Positions 57,496-64,000 of a DNA stretch of 64,000 nucleotides are shown here, in pieces. The first letter of the stretch is position 1. Each line of letters begins with the position of its first letter. Under the pieces are notes generated by a model, which was not told the origin of the DNA, searched no databases, and saw only the letters and a program-made list of their open reading frames with translations. The translations under genes and the position numbers were made by a program. This stretch comes from Lasiodiplodia sp. COLG20 (Eukaryota; Ascomycota; Dothideomycetes; Botryosphaeriales; Botryosphaeriaceae), in contig VNWV01000002.1 of assembly GCA_009801085.1 (NCBI GenBank), forward strand, positions 620,001-684,000, read 5' to 3'.

Positions 57496-59373
57496 ATGGT
57501 TGCGAAACAAGCAGTGCTCGCGGGCCTTGTTGCCCTGTGCCAACATGCGGCAGCCGTGGTTCGGACCTCTACTCCCCAGCTAGGCTGGAACAGCTATAAT
57601 TACTATAGCTGTTTCCCCAACGAGACCGTGCGTTTTCTCTGCCATTGACCGACATCTCTTCTGACCTCTCCGCAGATAATCAAGGAAAACGCCCAAGGCC
57701 TCGTGGATCTTGGCCTCGCTGAAAAGGGCTATGACATCGTCACCACCGACTGCGGATGGCCCTCGACAAATAGAACCGCGGATGGCAAAATCACATGGAA
57801 TTCCACTCTGTTCCCTTCAGGCTTCCCAGCCTTGGGCGAGTACATCCACGACCTGGGTCTGCAATTCGGCCTGTATTCAGGAGCTGGCCGCTGGCAATGC
57901 AACACTGATCCCGACAACATCTTCCTGGTGGCGTCTTTGGGTAAGCCCTCGCCGCGAGACATCAAAAAACCGGGATCTGACATGATGCAGGCTACGAGAC
58001 CGAAGACGCACAGTCCTTCGCCGAATGGGGCGGCGATGCGTTGAAGTACGACAACTGCTGGGCCAATGAGACCGAAGATACGCACCCCTTACTCAATTCT
58101 ATCTCTCCAAGCTGACCTCCCCATCACGCTTTGTAGTCTACGAGCCCAGCGAATCTGACCCGTCTACCCGTTTTGCCAAGATGTCGCAAGCACTCGACGA
58201 GGTAGACAGGCCCATTCTCTACCAGATCTGCCAATGGGGCGTGGGCACCGACCTCGGTGTGTGGGCACCCAAATGGGGCAATTCGTGGCGCATCTCCAAC
58301 GACATCTACAACAGCTGGTCGTCCATCTGGCGCATCACGAACCAAGTCGTCCCATTTTGGAAGCACACCGGCGTCGGCAAGTATGCCGACATGGATATGC
58401 TTATGTGCGTATTGTTCAATCAAGCCCAAAAGACTGACGTCCGGCTCACTCAATCCGCAGCATCGGCCTTAACGTCCTCAACCTCGAGGAAGAGCGCTTC
58501 CACTTCACCATGTGGGCCATCAACAAATCGCCCCTGACCATCGGCGCGCCCATGTCCGCCACGCTCACGCCCCAGGCATCCCTGGACATCCTCGGCAACG
58601 AAGAGGCCCTCGCCATCAACCAAGACGCGCTGGGCGAGCAGGCGCGCCTGGTCCGGCGCTACACCGAAGAAGAGTACGACGTCTGGGCCGGCAACCTGAC
58701 AGACGACCGCCTCGTCGTCGCCGTCGCCAACTGGCGCAACGCCAGCCAGACGGTCGCCCTCAACCTCAGCAGCCCCGCTCTCGGCATCGCCACCGCCGGC
58801 GCCGTGCGCGACGTCTGGGCTGCTCAGGATCTCGGCGCTGCCGACGGAAGTGAGGAGCTGACGCTGGAACTCGCCGGCCACGAGGCGAAGCTGCTCGTCC
58901 TGTCCGACATCACGCGCACCAACACCGCGCTCGTCGAAGCGCAGTACTACCCCGTCACCGACGCCGTGGTCGAGGGCGGCACCGCGACGATCACACAGTG
59001 CGGCGGCGCCGACGAATGTCTCCCTGTCGGTTCTAAGGCGGTGAATCTGTACCCCGGCGCGACCGTCACCTTCTCGAACGTGTCGGCGGGGGCGCTGCTC
59101 GCCATCGACTACATCAACTACGACGTCGCTCTCCAGTCGGCCTGGTCCACCGGCACCAACACGCGCAACCTGACCCTCAGCGTCAACGGTGGCGCCGCCA
59201 AGCGCTGGGCCTTGCCTATCAGCGGTGGCGATTGGTTCGAGACGGGCAGGTTGGAGGTTGAGGTCGAGGGGCTCGATCAGGGGGATGGGAACGTTGTTGT
59301 GGTGGGCGCTCCCGGCCCGGATCCAGCGCCCGATCTGGTTGGGTTGGCTGTGTTGGAGGAGAAGAGTGCTTGA
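57496..59373 (+). CDS. Alpha-galactosidase, GH27, with a non-GT splice donor
   Basis: Secreted retaining glycosidase that releases terminal alpha-galactose from galactomannan and raffinose-type sugars. The model is 57496-57627, 57676-57940, 57991-58077, 58137-58404 and 58461-59373, 554 aa. A signal peptide is followed by PQLGWNSYNYYSC, VTTDCGWP, LGLQFGLYSGAGRWQC, the nucleophile in GGDALKYDNCW (Asp about 153), and WGNSWRISNDI, carrying the acid/base Asp. A C-terminal module of about 130 residues looks like a galactose-binding or CBM35-type domain. The third intron (58078-58136) has a branch site CTGAC and acceptor TTGTAG, but its 5' end reads ATACGC where GTACGC is expected. Without its removal the frame stops at 58111-58113. 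So either an AT-AG intron is used or the gene is broken. Confidence 0.88.
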
Positions 59374-59778
59374 GGAGATCATGAGTTGGAGTCATTGACC
59401 ACAGCCAGTCATTAAGCAACTTGGTAGACAGAAAATAGTAATTTGACGCCAGCCGTAACGAAGTCAGCCCCGCTCCAAACCAAGAAATTACCCAATACGC
59501 CATGACGCCACGTAGGCCCTCTTTGTTGAAAACCATGATAGATTGACCCTCTAAGGGGCATGACGACTAGCAGAGACTATGTACACAGGAGTGGAACTAG
59601 GCCTGTTTAGGCCTTCTCAATTAGGTAAATACTATGTGCGGTCCTTCGATCTTCAACACTCTTGAGGGCAAATCAGGGGCTAGAATGAAGAAGTTATTGT
59701 GACGTGGCCAGTTCACATCCCATGTCTGTGACAAAGATAGCCATATTCCGACGAAGAGTGTTTCCAAACTACGTCGCG
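59374..59778. other. Convergent intergenic region
   Basis: 3' flanks of the alpha-galactosidase and of the small membrane-protein gene at 59779-60421. Nothing recognisable is present. Confidence 0.5.
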
Positions 59779-60421
59779 TCAGAATGTGCCTGAGAGTTGG
59801 ATTAGCATTCCTATCATGATGCTGCAAGGCTTCGTTGGGTTCTCACCTGGCCTTTCCGTTTGTGTTGCTACTCCCGACACCTTTTCGACGTTCTGACCTT
59901 TGGCTTCGGTCGACGTGCCCCCTGACTTGGCGTTCGGCTCTGAGCCTGTGTTCGAGAGAGCTGCCTGAATCGTATCAGATGATTGAGACCGCGCGCTCGA
60001 AGGCGCAGCGGTATTTCCTCGTCGCTGCTGCGCCCGCGAGCTGTTTCTGCCGCTCGTGGCATCCGTCGAGCCGGCCCCGGGCCGGATCAGATGAGCTTCT
60101 GTGATGAACCTCAGTTCTCTTCACCCCCGAGAAGGGAAACACGAGTAAGTACATACCGCTGTTGGGAACACACAAGAAGTGTTCGGCGTGGTACCGGTAG
60201 TTCATGACCTCGGTGGCGACGAGCACGGCCGACGAAAGCGTGGCCGAGCACGCGAGCGCCAGTATGACCCCTAAACGGATATTCGCGTCCCTCTGGGGCT
60301 GCGGGAGTAGCGGCCCGACGTTTACTATGATCATAGTACTGGTTATGACGAGGCTGATTGACGTCGCGAGGGTGAGGAGGTACGCGATGCGGAGACGACG
60401 GGCTTCGCTGGGCCGTGCCAT
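59779..60421 (-). CDS. Small membrane protein with Ser-rich tail, unknown function
   Basis: Exons 60157-60421, 59847-60098 and 59779-59789 join in frame to 175 aa. Two to three hydrophobic helices (AYLLTLATSISLVITSTMII; LGVILALACSATLSSAVLVA) occupy the first 90 residues. A Ser/Thr/Gln-rich cytosolic or lumenal tail follows, ending RPGTF. The last exon is only 11 nt, with introns of 58 and 57 bp, all GT..AG. I do not recognise the family. It is one of three small membrane-protein genes on this strand between 59.8 and 62.2 kb. Confidence 0.55.
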
Positions 60422-60999
60422 GGTTGGAGGGGAATACGATTGGAGTTCTGAAGCTGAAAATCTGATGAACTGTACAGCTGCATCTTTATTAAGGGCTCGA
60501 GGGTTATCTGGCAGCCTGTAGGGTCAAGACAGGGTGGTGCTTGGCGGTAGTGATGGCAAGGAATTCAAGCTCTTGGCCATACCAGACTGAAATGATCAAC
60601 ACTAAAGATATGTTCTTTATAGAGGTGGCTGGTAGAGTTCTACAACCAACGCGGAGGTACATCCGGTATGAGGTATTTTTAGCTGGTCATCAGTCATACT
60701 TTAATTGTTTCTACACTAAAACTCTAATGTGTCTGCAATGATAATCCTTCGTCTTGACAGGAATGGGGTCAACAGTCACTTAAGAGTATCACTCTCACAA
60801 CCAAACAACTAGATCATTGTATGAGGAGGTGAAAAGTGGAGAAGCTATGATTCCACAGTTTTATGAAGACTTCATTAGCTATTTTTGTTTTCCGAACATC
60901 CTTTATAATTTCAAAGATCTACACAGTGCGATACAAGTCTCGTAGTTCCATGGAAATATGAAACGGTCAGTCAAGCAAACATATCGGCCCTTCCCGCAC
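60422..60999. other. Intergenic region between two small membrane-protein genes
   Basis: AT-richer than its surroundings, without a coding or repeat signal that I can see. Confidence 0.45.
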
Positions 61000-61421
61000 T
61001 CATGTAGCTGCAACAGACGACGATGATTGTTCAAGTTTGGTATACCGATCATCGTGGTAAATGCGCTCTACGCCACAGTTAGCTAGCACATCGCTACGAG
61101 ATAATTCTTTTCCTCGAAATGAAAAGAAGGGAAGGGGATTACACACTCACCGTAGATACCGACGCGGTAACATATTGTCTCAAAATGTGCGATCATGAAG
61201 CCGCAGAAGATGATCAAGGCAACCGATCCAGTGCCTTTCAGACACGGTGACGCGGACCAGACATCTGCAGTCCAGACTGCACCGATGCCAAGACAATGAA
61301 GGATAAGAATCTGGTGGATATTGAGGTGAATATCGAAATAGTAAGGGCTTGGCTGATCTGGCCGCTGCAGCATTCGTGTGTGCAAATTCGAAGAGCTGAT
61401 ATCAACTAGAGTCATGAACAT
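61000..61421 (-). CDS. Possible two-helix membrane protein
   Basis: Exons 61151-61421 and 61000-61082 join across a 68-bp GT..AG intron to 117 aa. Two hydrophobic segments (NIHQILILHCLGIGAVWTA; SVALIIFCGFMIAHFETICY) are followed by a short polar tail, YHDDRYTKLEQSSSSVAAT. The layout of hydrophobic half plus Ser-rich tail resembles the gene at 59779-60421, but I cannot show homology. A further 5' exon is possible. No family is recognised. Confidence 0.4.
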
Positions 61422-62053
61422 TCAGTTGGATTGGGCTCAAGGCGTCTTGACGTCTTTCCCAAGGCATATGATGTAGGATTTTCAACGAATGGACTCCTCT
61501 TCCACAAGGAACATTTTTGCTAGCTTGGCGATCATGACTTGTTATCTTCGATGCTTGCCACACATCCCTTGCACGACCGGAAATTTTGATATGACCGCAC
61601 ACTTGTATTAGGAATTTTGAATGGAGTGTAGCCACGTTCTGTTCTAGAGGAGAGCAAATGTCAAACAACAAAATACGAGGTTTGTGTGCTTCGGGTTCTG
61701 ACTTACTACTGATGCACGGAAGCTAAGATGCAAAGGCGGATGCAAAATCCAAGTTGCCATATTTTTTCCTCCACTAAACATCTGGTGCGCAAAGTGGTGA
61801 GATCTTGATATGCTTCGGTGCGTCAAAACTATCAGAGCGATTATTGTGCTCTCAATTCCGTCATGAGGCCTCAAGGGACCAACCAAAGCATAACCGGAGC
61901 CTGGCGGTAGTTGTTCTTATGTGAGCAGTTTGATCATAGCCAAGAGACTTGGATCTTGTGAGTTTGTTGCATTTGATATACCAATTTCGTGATGTACAAC
62001 ACTCACCAGAAAGTTGTCTAAGCAGTCTTTTCTCTTTCGCATAGCCTCTTTCT
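61422..62053. other. Intergenic, no clear feature
   Basis: A possible second exon of the small gene at 62054-62224 lies at 61861-61915. The rest holds no convincing exon. Confidence 0.4.
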
Positions 62054-62224
62054 TTACCGACGACGACAGCACATGATCGCAATGATGATGAATAGAATGA
62101 TAACCACGGCTAGAAGCGCCAATGAGATGTTGATGAGGGTGTTTTTGATCTCGCTAGGGATACCGCGTTGAAGGAGAACGACGTTATGGTGGTGAATAAG
62201 CGGAGGTAGAGCGAAGGGGGCCAT
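62054..62224 (-). CDS. Possible 56-residue single-pass membrane protein
   Basis: An ATG opens a frame with a polar N-terminus, one strong helix (INISLALLAVVIILFIIIAI) and a basic stop-transfer end CCRRR. It is a plausible tail-anchored or micro-protein. Alternatively a donor GTAAAG at 62057 joins to 61915-61861 and gives 73 aa ending CFGWSLEAS. No family is recognised and expression is unproven. Confidence 0.35.
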   Translation of the reverse strand: MAPFALPPLIHHHNVVLLQRGIPSEIKNTLINISLALLAVVIILFIIIAIMCCRRR

Positions 62225-63406
62225 GATGCGTACAAGTGGAGAGATTTTGATGGAGAGAAAATGAATAGGGAGATAGGGAAAGAAGACTGCGTGTTCTGAG
62301 AGCGTCGAAAATGAAGACACTCTTACAATTTCTAGACTTACGACATGTCTCTCAATCTTCTAGCCGGCACGAATTACCTTGTCGGCTTTTTCCGCTTGTC
62401 TGGTGAAGAAACGGCATGGAGAGGAAACAGATGCGTATCACAAGAGCAATTTCGTCCCCCTTTCCCAAGACATTGACAAGAGAGGGATGACATATGGAGA
62501 AGAAAGGTTATTTTAAACATGGGCCTCGCACCTCATCAATCATGAGCAACCGAAGAAATAAGGTTATTCGTCGCTCTCCCCTTGCATGTCTGCTGCTAGG
62601 GTGCTTTGGTGTGACTCCCAAGCATTCTTCACGGGCTCGGCCCGCGTACCTGCAGAAAATCCGGCCTGGATCTCCATTACCGATACTGTGGCGGTTTGAT
62701 CTGCTTCGAGCGGATACAGAGGGGTATTTCAGCCGAAGGCTGGCGTGAAGAGAGTAGCAGACCCCAGAGCATGGGGTAAAGATATCTCGGTATTTTTTTG
62801 TTCGAGGAACAACATGTGTGGGCAGTGGAAGCTATCATCCGGATATGAACGTATAATTGTGAATGCCACGTCTACATCCTGATGATAGCTTCGACGACCC
62901 ATGACATGAGCAAAAAATTCACGGTAGCTTTCGGCTACGATACCCCTCTGAACGAAGCTTAAGAAGTAAGGATGACGCAAAATGACGTGCAGTTGAGGAT
63001 GTAAATCGCCCCCTTCTAAAGCGAAGGAGGGCACTCCATATTCCCCGATTTTCCACCCGGGTGCTCAGAATATGGTCAGTACGATACCCGATAATTGTTC
63101 TTGTATTGTTATTTGTTTCATCTACTGCGCGACGGCATGGCCCTTGAGACACCAGGGTTGCTCAGGTTGCGCCGCGTTTTTGTTTGTTCCCATTGACATG
63201 TGTTTGCGTGCCGCTTATTACACGTGCCCTTTCAGGCAGTTCAGCTGAGGCTAAAACCTCGTAGCTCGGGGCGCACGTTAACCGACGTGAATCGGTACAT
63301 GTGGCTCGTGGCGACAGCCTTGCTATTATTTCGGGCGCGTGGCTTACGCGCCCGATTTCAAAGATTCATGTCATCTGTGCGACGGGCACTGCTTGCATGG
63401 GCATAT
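62225..63406. other. Intergenic region with MITE copy 8
   Basis: Between the small membrane-protein gene and the end of the EST1-like gene. Besides the repeat at 62717-62950 I see no coding or RNA feature. Confidence 0.5.
62717..62950. mobile_element. Hairpin MITE copy 8 (complete, 234 bp)
   Basis: The left end CAGAGGGGTATTTCAGCCGAAGGCTGGCGTGAAG is the inverse of the right end TTCACGGTAGCTTTCGGCTACGATACCCCTCTG. TA precedes it (62715-62716); AA follows. The palindrome at 62819-62901 has several paired changes. It has the second terminal type. Confidence 0.85.
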
Positions 63407-63999
63407 TCATTCATCCACATCCATCGCGTTACCTGAGCGATGGGTACTCCAGCTGTGACTAGCGCTGTCGTAGATCAGACCAATGTTCTTCTGCCAACAC
63501 GTTAGCTCCTTTATGTTGGATCGATTGATCCAGGACAAAAACTTACCGACGCGAGACGGATCCCAAGCCACAGGATCCTCTCGGTCCGTGATCTAATTGT
63601 CGATGCCAGCTCCAGCATCCGCTCCTCCTCATCCACAACACCGCTAAACCATGCTGCCGGATAATACGAGTGAGCCCACAGCTGACCCCGGATGAGGTAG
63701 TCCTCAGGCAACGGTCGGAAGTCTTCTTCCCCTTCGTGAAGGAAAGCGGGGGATTCAATTGCCGGCGTGACAGTCTCAGACTTGGCCAGGGTATTGAGGA
63801 AGAAGGCGAGATCCTCCCATTGAACGTATTCGAAAATGTAGGTGGTATCGTAAGGAAGCGTTGCAAGTTGATTCAGGAAAGCGAGTAGAATGTGAAAATG
63901 AGTCAGGACATTCTTGTCCCCGAAGCGCCGAAGAACAACGTGTAATGTATCGAAGGTAAGACGGCAAGCGCTAGGAAAAGTGTTGGCAGTCTGGTGGTC
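63407..63999 (-). CDS. EST1/SMG-like DNA/RNA-binding domain protein, 3' part
   Basis: The gene enters from beyond the right edge. Exons 63547-63999 and 63407-63490 encode the last 178 residues. The sequence has the pattern of the fungal EST1-type DNA/RNA-binding domain proteins: HVVLRRFGDKNVLTHFHILL, YIFEYVQWEDLAFFLNTLAK, LPEDYLIRGQLWAHSYYPAA, WFSGVVDEEERMLELASTIR, RTERILWLGIRLAS. Family members act in telomere maintenance or nonsense-mediated decay; which applies here is not readable. It ends GNAMDVDE after a 56-bp intron. Confidence 0.85.
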
Positions 64000-64000
64000 A

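Noticed and set aside
58450..59382. 310-codon ORF on the minus strand
   Set aside because: It is antisense to the last alpha-galactosidase exon; the high G+C third positions leave the reverse frame open.

Overview
The window is nuclear DNA of a filamentous ascomycete (Pezizomycotina). The evidence is a set of widely conserved fungal genes, many introns of 45-60 bp with GT..AG ends and CTRAY-like branch sites, and families typical of moulds: a PTH11/SAT4-like rhodopsin-domain membrane protein, a pisatin-demethylase-like P450, a GH27 alpha-galactosidase and a type-B carboxylesterase. A Dothideomycete is my best guess, but the class cannot be fixed from the sequence alone.

Layout. 0-11.3 kb: CCT3 (partial), an MFS sugar transporter divergent from a P450, 3.3 kb without a recognisable gene, then a rhodopsin-domain protein. 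14-18 kb: PFS2 and a DGAT1/ARE2-type acyltransferase, divergent from a 0.4 kb promoter. 21-25 kb: a long Cid1-type nucleotidyltransferase. 26-32 kb: isochorismatase-family hydrolase, MAPEG glutathione transferase and mitochondrial proline dehydrogenase. 33-36.5 kb: an intron-bearing tRNA-Gln(CTG) with a decayed copy beside it, then KU70. 36.5-47 kb: about 10 kb without an intact gene, a mosaic of broken copies of one orphan coiled-coil gene with pieces of other genes (a P450, an Argonaute-N-like segment, the 3' end of PFS2) and a hexanucleotide repeat. 47-64 kb: a Jsn1-type PUF protein, SWC2/VPS72, a secreted carboxylesterase divergent from alpha-galactosidase, three small membrane proteins, and the end of an EST1-like gene that runs off the right edge.

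The most striking element is a family of short non-coding repeats. Eight loci (nine hairpin cores) carry an inner palindrome of about 84 bp flanked by inverted ends containing GCAGCCGATGGCTAGCGTG. Full copies are 218-234 bp, two of them bounded by TA on both sides, which points to a Tc1/mariner-type MITE. They sit between genes, and one fills most of the last intron of KU70. No transposase is visible.

The conserved genes are housekeeping functions (protein folding, mRNA 3'-end formation, lipid storage, RNA tailing and binding, DNA end joining, H2A.Z deposition, proline catabolism) and do not form one pathway. The secreted esterase and galactosidase, the sugar transporter and the P450 suggest plant-associated or saprotrophic nutrition; this is inference.
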